Source of the DNA: Cephalotrichum gorgonifer
Lineage: Eukaryota > Ascomycota > Sordariomycetes > Microascales > Microascaceae
Reading direction: 5' to 3'
Length of the DNA: 64,000 nt
Assembly (NCBI GenBank): GCA_900312665.1
Contig: ONZQ02000012.1
Coordinates: forward strand, 638,907-702,906
A program made the translations under genes and the position numbers. The notes below the pieces were generated by a model. That model was not told the DNA's origin, ran no database searches, and saw nothing but the letters and a program-made list of their open reading frames with translations. Shown one piece after another: positions 9,909 through 23,341 of the stretch (the stretch's first letter is position 1; each line of letters opens with the position of its first letter).

Positions 9909-12900
9909 GGCCAGAAATGCCTTCGACGCCCTACTTGGACTTGCTGCAATATCAGCCTACAATGTCTGGGCTCCCCTTCCCCTCGCGGAAATAAGCAATG
10001 GTCAAGGACACTCTAACACAACACTTCAGAAGTAAGCCTGTCAGTTGCTGGAGCTCTACGCGATCGTAGCTGCGAATTCAGGCCCTAAATGTAGTCAGAG
10101 AAAAAGACAACCCTCATCAGAAAACACCTGTGGCCGCTGGCCGATACATATCGCGTCGATCCAGAGATATCAACAAACAATGTCAGTAAGATTTGGGAGC
10201 CTCCATATAGCGGCACCCGCATTGGTTGACACAACTGGGGGGCACAGGTCACTGGCCAACGGAGACGCTAGAAGGTCTTACGGATACAGAGGCACATGTA
10301 TGAGCGCAAGGATTTACATGATTTAACGCAGTCGTCCGCTTCCACGGGAGACGGGAGGCGGCTGCCAAATTTACTATGGAGGAGCCCGTATGGGATGGGA
10401 CCTCACAAACCAATCGACTGACCACAATGCTGGTTCTCTTCCTCCAGTCGATACCTCCCTCAAGCCCCCACGACAGACACGTCTCCGCGCTCAGCCCCGT
10501 AAACGATCGTCTGGAGGCGCGGCCCTTTCCCGGGATCACACCCCGGCATCCACGCCATTCCTGCGAACTGTCTCCAGTGGCGTCCCAGTTCCAATTCAGG
10601 GCGTGACGATCCGTACAGTAGGCGCACCAATATCATTCATTGCACACTAGACAAGTGGCTAGCCCTGTCTCCCTCCCACCCAGCAAGCCAATCCCAATGG
10701 GCAGAAGGTCTCTGTGGATATTAAGCTTCGCCCTTGATGAAATCATTCGCTGATGCGGGCCCGTCAATCTACGGTCAACAGAACAGGGAACTTGTCATGC
10801 AGAGTCCACCACGGCCGCCAAGTATTCGCTCGATCTCCCGACACTAATGCCGGATCTCGTACCACGTGTGATCTCAACCGGTCTATGCCTCCATCCTGCA
10901 TTTAATGAGGTAGAGAAGAAGACTTATTACTTCGGGCTCGGTTCTCCGAGACTTCGGGGGCGATGGGCTGTCCAATGCCCGTCCCGGGGCTCTCGGGTAG
11001 GCCCGATTGCTGAACGGCGTTCATGTCCAATTCTGGGAGGTAACACAAAGATCGCCCCTCAGGCCCCCCCTCACTACCGGCCGGATGGAAGATTGGCACA
11101 GTAATATTAGCAGTACGAGAACGAGAGCGCGTGGTTTACAAGTACATACATTGGTGCATGATGGAGGCTGCTGAAACAAGGATTTCCTAGCAGCTGTGGC
11201 GTGGCGCTCCTTCATCATTTGACAGGGGAAAGAAAGGGTAATTAGAGGTGCGCCATTAAGCGGACGAGGAAGGCTGCATACTGACGTCAAGGGGTATATT
11301 TCGGGTACCTATAGGCAGGGGATAAAATGTGAGAACCGCCACGCTGAAAGAGAAAAAAAACAAAACGCGCAGGTTTTTTGCAAGGTCAATTGACTTGGGG
11401 GCGTGGTCGAGCTGACTTGCGGATTTTGCATCTCCGGGCAGACGTAACTGGGATGTGGTACTGGTGGTGGGATATCGGCCGGTTCGGGGATATTGCCGCA
11501 AATGAGACACATGTGGGCAAATGTCTTGGACGGGGCGGTTTACGTGGAGCACTCTCGCCTTGCTGATAGGGCTGTTTACCAACACGAAGGAAAGGAGGCT
11601 CGTATCTCATGGGTTTGGGGCGGTTGGTGGCAAGACGGGCCAATGGACGCTGGGCCAGCCGCCAGAAGGAGCCAAAATTTCAACTTGGCTAATATTGATG
11701 GAGTGCGGATGTTGACTACGACGGACGGATAGGGGTAATTTGCCGTCGGATTTTATCAGCAAGTGTACTCTGATACTTACGCGGCGACTAAGGGGATTTT
11801 GTTCTGGAAACACCGCCAAGGAGTTCTTCGGCCTTATAAGTGCCCCCGCGCGTTGTGATTCATGAACACGTTGCGATGTCCGCGAGCTCCGAGGACCACA
11901 AGCCCCACTGGGCGGATCGGAGCTTTTACAGGGAACCCGGGGAGGGCAGCGGCACGGGGACCTCCATGGCTGTATCCCCCTTTTACCATCCCACCACCAA
12001 CGGCACTTTGGCGAATCTACCTGTCCGATTGGTTCCATGACGATAGGAATAGGAACTCCGGAAGGCGACGGAAGGGTAACGAAAGTAATAGTAAATGATA
12101 AATCTAACAAAACTGCAGCTCAGGGACATTACGGTGCGCCAGTCCGAAGGGATAATTACTTGAGGTTACTCGTATGAGACGGAGAGGTTCCTGTCCGGCC
12201 CCGCCTTCCTTGATGTGAGCGCATTACTCAGACCCCCCCTTTTCTTCCGTTACTCGATATTGCCCAATCGACGGGAAGGCAAAGACAAAAATCGTCAGTG
12301 GCGAATATATCCCCAACGAATGGGCTCCAACCATAGAGCACGATCCGAGACATGAAATGTCTTCATCTGACTCCCGTGTCACAAGAAACGGCAAAGGCAA
12401 GTAACGAGTAACAATAAGAAAGGGGCCACCAGACCAGTAAGAGAAGACATAAAAGCTACGCGTCGCACATGGGTGGGGAAAGAGGTAGCGCAGATTGGAA
12501 TGGATCCGAGACAAGCTATATTGCCCGCCCGATGACACGGCTGCGCCTCGATGGCTTACGAAGTCCGTAAAATGCAGGTAGGAAAAAAGGAGAAGGGCTT
12601 GGGGAGTTGAGGGGGGTGACGTTTGAAAGTCTAGATCGAGATCCGGGCGTCACCTCCATGTGCGACCTGCCTGGTTTTTTTTTTTTCGGTGATCGACGGG
12701 GGTGTTAGAGCGAGTGTGGGTGCGAGTGGTTTCCGCGGCTTGTAATTATTTACTCGCCCGAGGATAAGTACGAGTTTGAGGGGTAGGTGGGTGGTCGGGA
12801 GGAGAGCAGCACTGGGGTGATAACAGTCCGCCGATCCCCTCATATCCTTTGGCTCGTCCCCTCTTGCCCTACTAGTCGCTCTGGACATCGTCATTTTTCT

Positions 12901-13440
12901 AATACAAGTACTGACTCGCATCTGTACCGGCCCTCTACCCGATCGGCATTTACCCGTTTCGGTACTGCAGGTTGCCTCTGTGACAAAAAGCAGGCTGGAC
13001 CAGCCCTAAAGAAGGGCTGGATACCTGCTCTGAGTGGTGCAGAAAATAGGCCCGTAAACCCTCTTCAGGAAAAAAAAGCAAAAGGAAGCTGCTGAAAATT
13101 ACGCTCCTTCCTCGAGGCATGCTTCGGTGGATGTCTATGGTCAAGTGGGGCCGCTCATTGACATTTCGAGAACAGAACAGAGAATCGCGGTTATTGGGAC
13201 TTACTTGTAGAGGCGAAATTGTCTAGCTCAATTGGTACTTGCTCGACCTCGAATACGTACTCGTAAAATATACTAGGAAAAGGGACTCGTCTGGAAAAGC
13301 GGTGAAATATAATACACACACACACGGGCGGAAATAAAGTATTCGTCGTATATTGGGTGTGGGGGGAGGGAATGATGATGTGGACTTCAGCGCCGCCCTG
13401 GCTTTGGTGTGCACACCCTTTCTCCCATGGTAGGAAGCCC

Positions 13441-13500
13441 TGCTTTTCTTCCTTTTTTTTTTCTCCTTTTCCCCCGCCCCCGTTTTTTTTTTTTCCCCCC
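13441..13500. repeat. Polypyrimidine tract
   Basis: About 60 nt almost entirely of C and T on the plus strand, with T10-12 and C5-6 blocks and only two G. Homopurine/homopyrimidine DNA of this kind can form triplex structures. No gene is nearby. Confidence 0.8.
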
Positions 13501-16500
13501 ACCGTGTATGAGTATGCATGCAGTTGAAGCCCTACATTTTGAGTCAGGTGCTGACGCCCGTATGGCGGGAAGGAAGGGACCACACGGCATTTCATGAGTC
13601 GGTGGCGGCGAAGGCCACGCATGCGGAGACGCAATGAGGCGCTCGATAGTGTCACAAAGCCGAACCCGAAACCGGATCTATTGGGCGGGCCCATCATCTT
13701 GGTCAGTGGGTGGCTGATCAGCCCTACAAGCCTGGCTGCCAACAAGCGGGCGTCGCTAGACGGGGTCCGTGATTGGCACCGTTTAGAGACACTGTTTTGA
13801 ACGTAGGGATGGGTGGATACGAGTATAAGTGCTTGGACGCTGTATTACTCCCCGCCCGTCCCGTCATTGGAGGGGAGTCTCGGCGCCGCAGTAAAGTATG
13901 TAGGAGACTTAGGCCCAAAAGGTCGTGTAATATTATAAGGTCAGTTCTTACTACTTGTCAGCCTCGAGGAGCTATGGGACACGAGCCGCTCAGATAAGTA
14001 CGGCGCTTTTCAGCCGTCATCGTGAATCGAAACGGACTAGTCAATTCAGTAACTTTGGGTTAAGGTCACCCGCCATTTTCTTACAAGTACGATCGGCCCA
14101 ATGAAGAGGCACTAGCACCCACCATGATGGAGACTTCAAGTCCTCGAAGAGAAACGATACGAGCATCAGATCGGGCGTGAACAGACACCGAGCTACCTCC
14201 TAGAATACCGAGATCTGTAGTCCTGGCTTAGCGTTTGGAGGTGGCACCCTGCCCGTGGCGTCATGCTCTGATTGCAATCGCTAGGTGTGGAAATTTAAAA
14301 TTGGAGACCTCCATCCCAGCTTGGGGGGGGTATCTCGCACCCCACGACTGGACTGTCTCCTTCGAAGAGCCCAGAGGTTATCGGAGGATGCTTACAACAA
14401 AGGAGTGTTGTTACTCCGTACGATGCTCTCCATTCGGCTGCAGAGGATAGGATTCGTCCATAACCGGGGGTCGAGGCGCCATGTTACTCCGTATTATCTG
14501 TCGCCAGCCAGGGAAGTTGGGCCCGTGACAGCGCTCGCTGGACGCCTGGGCACGAGTAATGCCCACCCCACTACAAGAACGATGAACATATAGGTAACAA
14601 TTTACATCGTCTCCTCAATGCGGGTCGAATCATCGGACCCATTTCTCCCTAGTGTTATCGACGATGGGTATAGCCTAATGAGGCCGAGAAATAATACCAT
14701 TTTGATATGATCTAATGGCTGAAGAATCATCACGACCCTCTGTTACTCGTACGAGTACAATGTCGACAGATTCAGAAATCGTATGTCCAAAAATGGGCTC
14801 AGTAGACGCGTGTCATACCTTGCCTTGTATTGTTCTAGTTGTGTAGCTAGCTCCTCGTTGTGGCGGCGGCGGAGCCTCCGGCACGAGTATAGTATGACGT
14901 GAGACTGCTGGAGCTGGCACGCGACCTTTCCACACAACTAAACTCCTGGCATTGGGGCAAGGAGAGGAGCCGTCGATGCCAACATCACTTGCACTCATAA
15001 TACTGGTACCAACATCCAAAATCGATACCCTGTGGCTGGCCGCGAACCAAGTGGGCCCAAAACCGTCAGCCTCCGGGATCATTACGCAGGGTTACTTGGA
15101 CAAGGACGAGCGTTTGTTTCTGGCTCGTAATACTTATTGCCTGGTATGTGAGATTTACACCTACTGGGGCTAAATATATGAGTTCTTTCCTTGTACAAGC
15201 ATGAAAGGATGGATACTCGTACGCCGGTAGCGCCCAGTGTACAGGAGGTGGGGGATCGGGTTGAGCAGACTAAGTGGGGTGACCGAATACCCCTATCACG
15301 AGAGCTCGCGGAGAAAAATAATTGTCCCCATCGTCGATTCAGGAAGGGAGAATGGTCCACTACCTACCAGAACTGGCTCGGAGTCAGGAAAAGGTCCGAG
15401 ACGCCGGGGAAAAGGACTGGAGAGTCACAATTAGGGGGAAGGGGGGAAATGACACCCACCATCCCTAGTGTATGTTTCGTTGCACTGCCCCCTTCGCCGA
15501 ACCTAAAGGGCGTGACGGGAGCTACGCTACGGGGCTATTCTGAAAGAGGAATGACCTAATTACCAGGCGGGGCGGGGTGGGTGGTTTAACCGCTGGATTA
15601 TAAGACTTCCGTTCATGTGCCCCGTAGGGCTAGCGGGAATCAATTATCCGGCTACGGTGGGTATTAGGTATGAAAAAGTGGGTAGGTATTATTGGGTGGT
15701 AGCAGGTAGCGACGAGCCGGTCCCGCTTCGGCAGCCAAGGCACCAGAGAACCCACCATTGCAGCTCCCAGCCCCCCTGTCATGGGTCTAGCCTGCCCACC
15801 GCCCCTTACGATGGCGGCCACCCCACAGGTGATTATGCATGCCCCCAGAGCACGTGCCGGGGGGAGATGGCAAGCCTGGCGTCTAGATGGAAGCGGCGAT
15901 GGTTATAGTAATGCTTGGGATCGGCATGACATAGCTACTCGTAAGCAGGGGAGACCTGGCAAGCGTTACCCCCCCGTTTGGGCTCACTCGATCGAACATT
16001 GCGATGGAGACAAGTCGAGCCTTGGGCGCTGTGAGGGCAACGAAGAGGGAAGGGAAAGGGTTTTGGGGGGAGGGGGGGGCGTTAGACCTGCACTGGCGGA
16101 ATAGAATACGGCCGAACCAGGCTTGAGATGGGGGCGACCCCGCTCTGCTCCTCCCCGTTAATTAGCAAGCTATTACGAGAACGAATATGATATTACCCTA
16201 ACAATAATGACCGCCGTTCTGGCCGTATCCAAAGGGCTATTAAACCGATTACAAAAACTCGTCAGTAGGGGATATTGCTATCCACGAGCACTTCAACTTG
16301 TAATCCTCGTGTAGTATTAGTACCCGGAAGGCTATTACTTGGTAATACGAGTACTTCTTTCCAAAGACGAGCACTTGTACCTTGCATTACTATTTTGTTA
16401 GTTGGTGGTGAGGGGCTGACTACGGACCACCCCGGTCATGTACTAAATAGGTTAATTTCAACTTTTGAACCTGCTAAAGTTTCCTACCGCTAATACTAGT

Positions 16501-16762
16501 AGCTGGATCTAGATAGCTGAAAGACCCGGGAGGAGGAGGCGTCCTTACACGATTATTATTGCAAACAAGTTGAAGTTGTACGAATACTCCTACCAAGAGG
16601 ATCTGGGTGGGAGAGAAACCCTTGCCACCAGGGATGCAAGGCTCCATCTCTATCCCACCCTGTGAAGCCTGCGGCTTTCGGAAAGTTCCACCCAGGAGTG
16701 TGTATCACAAGTACGAAGAAGGTAAGACTGAGCTAAGATATCACTCGTAGGTCAGAGATGGG

Positions 16763-16804
16763 ATGCAGTTCACCTAATGCAGCTCACCTGATGCAGCTCA
16801 CCGG
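16763..16804 (+). repeat. Three tandem 14-bp units
   Basis: Units atgcagttcaccta, atgcagctcacctg and atgcagctcaccgg follow each other directly. It is a short minisatellite in non-coding DNA. Confidence 0.85.
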
Positions 16805-19800
16805 CAATACATGCCTGTCAAACTCACACATCAATACATGACATGTACAGTGTTTTTGTGGGCCGCATGGGGTGGAGGGTTGGGTAAAAAGTGGATAGCA
16901 TATCTCATTTTTGAGAAGCTGCGCCGCCACGAACTGACGAGTCGTCTCCGTTGCAGCCGGGAGATGAAAAGTTCGAGCACGGACCGGACTTCCAGGGGAT
17001 TCCCCACCATACGAGTACTCGTTCGGAGGTATAATACTCAAAGAGGAGAGGAGACATTCGGTGATTTGACCGATCCGAGTAATGGTGGTGAGAGACCCAC
17101 CATCTACAAGTATCTTCTGGCCGCCCGACCGGAGCGCGCCCATGTGTATGGAAGCACATTAATTTCCTGGGCGAAGCAGTTGCCTCGGCTGTCGTCGATG
17201 AGGCTAACCTCGTAACTGTCCCCATGCCTCCCTCCACGCCCCCTCCCTTTATCGATAAGTGGGCTCGCTCCCCAGCCATCCTGGAAACGTAACGGTGTTA
17301 CAATAATGCTTGCACCCCGTCAAAGTAGGGATCCCTAAAAGTAAGCTTATGTGGATGCGTGCGTCATCAGCTCCGCGACGAGAGAGGAAATCGAGCCGCT
17401 CATGAGCAAGGCGAGTTGTTTCCCCCAATAGCCAAACCTGGAACTATCAGGTATCATAACCGTCTAGAACTATCTCACTCGTGCAAGTAGCAAGGCGAGA
17501 TACAAATATTTTAACGTTCTGCGAACGAGTATCCTGCCTTGAGAGGGAAGTGGGTGAGAACACAGGTACCTAGCCGTCCTGATTGGCCCAATCATTTTTT
17601 TCTCCTCTTATTCCTGCTCTACCCCGGAGACGACGACCAAGTTTCAACGCCCATCTAGGACGGCCGCAAGCACTATTACTCCTCGTTACCAAGTGAGTCG
17701 GTCCTTCTCGGGTAGGGCAGTCCTCCGAGACCAAAGCTTATTGGATATGTCCCACATCTCTGTCCCTCTCCCATTCCATGATAGTATTAGACATCTAGAG
17801 TGTTTGAAACATTGCCCCCTCCCCCGCCCCACTCAGTAATGACACTACATTCTGGAGAACATGTTCTCCACAGATGCAGTACTGCTACGGCCGACTCTCG
17901 GTCGAACGTACACGCGTGACGTAGCAGCATCCACCGCCAGAATAATGTAAATAGTTGAAGAGGTACGGAGTACACTGTATACAAGTATATTCCACGTGAC
18001 CTTACACTCTCGATCCAGGGGAGGGGTGAATAGTGACAATCCCTTGCCTCGAAAAACACCAGACCCCAGCCCGACAAGTGGTACGTGCGTAACGCCACAG
18101 ATCTTGGCATTTTGTCTACCTGTCTTACCCAAGATAGGGCTGAGCACCCATCTCCCTTCCCCTCCCTCTCCCCCTTCCCCCCGGCAATGATAAAAAGCAA
18201 TGGTAAGGCATCTGGTCTTACCCATGTCAAGAGCACCTCGGCGGACAGGACAGCTCTTTGCTGTCATCCAAAATTACTTTCAAAGCGGTATTACAAGCAC
18301 TCGCACATGCTCTTACGTACAGGCTCCGTAGAAAAACTGGCATGAACAATCCCGGAGATGACCTGGAGCCCTGCCTGCCCCATCCGGCCATATCGCCGTC
18401 GTCCACAGACAGTCCTTGTTTCCATGACAGCCTTGCCTTAGTCTCCTCGTATAGGTCTTCCACCCGACGGCTCCTTTACCATCTTAGGGCAAGATGCCAT
18501 CGGCGCGAACCTATCCTCCTATCCCGGCGACATGGCAGTCTTGGCAAGTACCATACCATCACGAGATCGGTAGTCCCTCCCCTTCTCCCTTAAAAACGTG
18601 CAGGTCACCGTCGGTCTGAGGTAGGAACTCGGCATCATTGGCTGTACGAGTCCGAGTATGAAAATGGAAGCCAGTGATTGCATATTATTCCGCTAGCGTG
18701 GGGCGAATTGATATTTATGGTCTCGACCCCTACCGTGAGTATACTTGCTTGTAATAGGAGGGCGAGGAGTCGAGAGATAACTTGGCAGTGGTGGCCAAGG
18801 TTTTCCAGATTTCAAGAGCGGATAGTGAGACATTCTCGTTCGTCTGGACAAGTATTGGCTGGCTAATTTCTCAGTCCACCCACATGGAATTCCGAACCCC
18901 CTCATTCGTTCACTTCCTTGCTCCAAGGATCCCTTCCCAGACCCGCGATGAAAGCGAAGCGGGGGGTAGATGCACTCTCAACTTCACGAAGATGGAGGGG
19001 GTGGAATGAATTCGGTGGCCTCTCAAATCGTTGGGAGCTCGCAGAAGACTTGGACTACGAATCTCTTCACCCTTCCTGTTCGGAAGACAACAGACGCATT
19101 GAGTTGGATGCACTCACTATCGCACTCTCCCCTCTGTTGCAATTGTGGGGACGCGAGGCACACAGCCATTTTCACCAGCGGGACCTATGGCGGTTCATGG
19201 TTGTCGAGTCAAGAATTAAAACGGTGGGCCGAGAAGGGGGGGGGGTGGGGGGGTGGGATGGAAACGGAGGGCAGGAAGGGTGGTACCTAGGGGGTGAACC
19301 TGCATTTGTATCCTTTCCTGGGGATTCGCCCATGGGGTACAACGTCCTTACTGAAGTACACATAGCTCCGTCAGCTTCCTGGGCTGCACGGAGGAAGGTA
19401 CTCCGATATGACGACACCCTTACAATTTCACCAGGACACCCCCTTCCCTTCGTGAGACACCCAGGTCCCACGAATGCCCCTTCCACCGCAACCACACCTG
19501 CTTCCATTAATCCTCGTACCTGCCCTATGAATACCTACAAAGGAAGAGAACCAGCCCTGGAAGGAAAGCCCCACACACCTGTCCAACAGTGTAACCTTGT
19601 ACAGTTGAGTAGACCCGCTCCGTCCCTCCTGCTAGATTAGTCTACAAGGATTGTGCAGTTGCCATCCGCGCCCCCCCACCCCCTCTTCCACAGAAGCACA
19701 GGGCCAGACCAAGTGAGCGGTCGCCCTCGACTCAAGGAGCGTCGACCAGTCACGTATGTGTTCATCGACAAGATACCTTGTAATAGGGCTTGTCAAACAT

Positions 19801-21148
19801 GGATCCAGATGTTGTACTCCTACAGAGCCGTCCCGAAAGTCCTTTGTCCAGGTTGCGCACTCGATGGATGAACCTGGCGGGGGCCGCCTGGCTGGCCACA
19901 GGCGACTTTACCTACGTCTGGGCCAGCCTTAATAGCATCGAGCCGCTACCCCGGCTTTCGCACGCCCATTTTGAGCAGCCTCGGCGTATGCTTACTGGTA
20001 AGCCCAGAGTACCCTGTGACGACGAGGACGAGCCGACGAGGACGAGTACAAGTGTATATTATTATTTTCTCCACACGGGTACAAGTCTTGATTGTTTGAC
20101 ACACCGTAGTGGTTGTGTCGAAGGTAACTGGGTCTCTGAACTATTGCTTACTCCGTACTCCGCACGAATAATACGGTGGTTATTTCTGGGCTGATGGCTG
20201 ATTATTACCCCCCCGTAATACAAGGGCATCAAGAATATACATGTATGCGAGGTACCTGTAATCCAACATTTGGAAGTGGGGCTCCGACAGGGGATAGGTA
20301 CCTGCCACTACTTGGAGGAGTAGATGTCCAAACCCACGACGGGACTGCGCCGCCTTATGGGGCCGCTCAAGAGTGGCCGGCCCTGCCCTATTTGTCTTCC
20401 CTACTTCCCGCTTTCCGTTTCGTCCTTGGTCCATCCGCCCTTCCTTCCTTCCCACTGCCACCCTCGTAATCTAGATCTCCTTCCACTGCCAGGATATTCA
20501 TTCACCTGTTCTTCGAGATAGCAAACCGCCGTCAACTTTTGGAAGGGCTATCAAGTACAAACCACCGCCTCCGGCCCTAAACCCTCCCGTCCTGGCTGAG
20601 AGTAGCACCCGGAAGGTGCAGCTCATCTCGCCTCTAGCTTCTGGCCGCCTGTTCCACGTTCCCCAGTCCCCCGCAGCACAACCCGCGGCTCAAAGTGAAG
20701 GTGGTAAACTGGTGCCATCGATCCTTCCAAACCGAAAGACCTAAATTTGGAACTCCTGCTTGATGGATCCCGTCCTTTTCGCCTGGCCTTCCTCCTCTAC
20801 CTCCACTTGGCCTTTCACCATAGCCTCCGCCCAGCTTCCAAGGGCTACTAATCTCATCCACTTCGCCAATTAAACGCCGTCGTTTCACTCGCCCTTTTAG
20901 CCCAGCAACTGGCTGCCTCCAACCAGGTCGCCCAAACCCGAAATTCCCACCTACAGGACAGCGACGCACGCCCTCGCACTAGCCGGCGGCAAGCCCGATC
21001 TCCATCGCCACTCGATCGCTCCGAATTTCCGTCCCTGGCTCTCGGATACCCTTCCCTCCTCCTCGGTAACCACTGACAAAAATATTTACGCCGATGCCAA
21101 ACCCTACGCCAACCCCATTCTGATTTACGAGCCGTCCCACAACGCTTC

Positions 21149-21244
21149 ATGACGACCCCGTTGGCTCCCCTGGAACCCACTGTACCCCCTGCTCAGCTGC
21201 CTCCTGGTGGCGATTTCCCCAACGCTTTCAGCTCCTCTTGACAT
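21149..21244 (+). other. Upstream ORF in the leader of the zinc-finger gene
   Basis: An ATG at 21149 starts a 31-codon frame (MTTPLAPLEPTVPPAQ...) ending in TGA 47 nt before the main ATG at 21291. It is out of frame with the main ORF, and no intron joins the two. If transcribed, it could lower translation of the zinc-finger protein. Confidence 0.35.
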
Positions 21245-21290
21245 CACCACGGCTCCGCCGCCCACATCCGAACCTCGACCTCATTCCAGG

Positions 21291-23341
21291 ATGGAGTTCG
21301 GTCGCCAGCATGGACCTGAGGTCTCAACCCTCCCTTCCATCTTTATAGCGGCGGACCCGCCCTCTCGGTTCCGCCCTATGATGCCCCAGCCAACGTCCTC
21401 CCCACCCACATCAACAACAGGTGCCATGACGATACCCGGAGTCCAACGGATGGAGGAAGTGCCCCCCCCATTACCGCCACCCCAATTCCCGTTCGGAAAG
21501 CCGCCAAACTCAGACTACATAGAGCGACAACCGCGCCCCGACTCGTTCGCCTCTTTTGCCTCTAGAGAGCCCAGTTTATTCGGTAGCAGCTTCGGGAACA
21601 GTATGGGAGACCATCGTGATGCGCCAGCTATGCGGTTTGACCGCGATGAAGGATACGCCAGTTTGTCGTCGACAAGGTATGGGACTTGCCTCTTTTGCGG
21701 CAGTGGCTGGGAGGACAGTGATTCTAGGTCGCGTGTCCATTGGGCTGCTAGTCTCTAACGTACTAACGGTTCCTGTGCTGCTAGGTCAACAAAGGAGTCT
21801 CTGCCGACTGGATTCGGCGCCTACCACAACAGGTTCCAGACAAGTGCCGATGACTTCTGCGACAGCATGAAAAACAAGCTGAACCCGCTTCGCACCTTCG
21901 ACAACAAGTCCCCGACCAGCGCATTCCCAAGCTCCCCCTCTACACGGGACTACCCCCCCAACCGTCTATCTCCAGAGAGCCGGTTACCACCTCTGTCCGG
22001 GCCGGTATCCCTCCCACTACGAACTGCCATCCTCGAAGAACCAGAGCGATTTACGCAAACACCTCTAAACTCCGCAGTCTCGCCCCGCCTCGGTCCATTC
22101 TCCTTACAGAGTCGCGCTCCCAGATCCCCTGGCGACAATTCAGACGTCGAATTCTCCCTCAGGCGCCGGCTGTCTGGAAGGACGAATAGCTCAATCGCGG
22201 ACGATTACGCGGCCTCGCCCCGTGGACCTTCTGATGATGGTAGGGAGGATACGGAATCGGCCGAGACGTCGTCCATGCGAAGACTGCGAATCGATGATCA
22301 GTCGAGAGAATTCCACGTGGCAGGGCTCAAGCGCCGCGCGTCCTCGCCACCGGGTGACGAGCCGATGCTCCACTTGATGGCCAGCCAGGGTGATCTCCGC
22401 CGGCGCGAACTCTCGCGAGGTTCTCCCACGCCACGCCTCGGCGTGCTGCCTAAAGGTTCTGGGTCATCCGTTTCATCATCAAATGGGCACAGTGGCTCCT
22501 TTACTTCGACGTTCTCGGTCGCCGCACCGAGTACCGCCACCAGTGTGAATTCTTTCGGCCGACGGTCCCCCGTAGGGCGTTCGCTCGGCAGCGCCCCTAC
22601 TTCAGTACCTGACCAGGGCCCATACACCACCATCAACGTATCGCCCCGCGGCTCAATGACAAGGCCCCACCAGCGAAGGATTAGCGAAACCCTGCCGACA
22701 GCACCGCCGCGTAAAGTCGGCGAACCGGCAAAGGGCAGTGGGCAACGGATGCAGGGGTTCATCCTCATGTGCGAGTGTTGCCCCAAGAAACCCAAAAAGT
22801 TTGAGACGGTGGAAGAATTAAGGTATATTTGGTTTATTGCCCGATATTGATCTCTTGCAGGGATACGACTGTCTAACACTGCTATTCTAGAGCGCACGAA
22901 GCAGAAAAACAGTACGAGTGCTCGTTCTGCGGCAACCGCTTCAAGAATAAGAACGAGGCGGAGCGTCACCAGAATAGCCTCCACGTGCGGCGGCACAGTT
23001 GGAGCTGCAAGGCGCTTGAGCTCTACAGCCAGGCATTCCACGAGAGCACCAACCGGCCCGGCGAGGCCGACACCTGTGGCTACTGCGGTCGGGACTTCAA
23101 CCGGACGGGGCCGGTGGCAACGAGCGGAGCTGGGCACACGGCGTCGGACCAGGACTGGGATGAGCGGATCCAGCACCTCACGACGGACCACAAGTTCAGG
23201 GAGTGCAACAGCAGCAAGAAGTTCTTCCGGGCAGACCATTTCCGCCAGCACCTCAAGCACAGCCACGCGGGATCGAGCGGGAAGTGGACGAACATGCTAG
23301 AGAATGCATGCATGATTGAAGAGGGTCCGCTTGGGAAATGA
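21291..23341 (+). CDS. C2H2 zinc-finger protein (probable transcription factor)
   Basis: Three exons (21291-21676, 21785-22822, 22891-23341) give 624 residues. Both introns start GTAT and end CTAG or TCTAG; the joins are SSTR-STKESL and EELR-AHEAEK. The first frame is open further upstream but has no earlier ATG, so MEFGRQHG is chosen. The first 480 or so residues are Ser/Pro/Arg-rich and disordered. The C-terminus carries the fingers: a partial CECCPKKPKKF finger split by intron 2, YECSFCGNRFKNKNEAERH..H, DTCGYCGRDFNR...HLTTDH and a degenerate last unit FRECNSSKKFFRADHFRQHL..H. This finger arrangement is common in uncharacterised Pezizomycotina nuclear regulators. Target genes are unknown. 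The 11-kb upstream desert and an upstream ORF hint at complex regulation. Confidence 0.88.

Larger units (their letters stand above)
9909..21290. other. 11-kb gene desert upstream of the C2H2 zinc-finger gene
   Basis: No frame here has convincing protein character. The longest (18918-19640 plus) is low-complexity and lacks conserved-looking blocks. Base composition is not AT-rich, so this is not a classic RIP-degraded transposon island. It is rich in ACGAGTAC / TACTCGT / TACTCCGTAC words and short simple repeats. The last several hundred bases may be the promoter and leader of the zinc-finger gene. Confidence 0.5.

Noticed and set aside
18918..19640. 240-codon plus-strand ORF in the desert
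   Set aside because: Low-complexity and random-looking (GGGVGGWDGNGGQEGW), no conserved blocks, no splice context.
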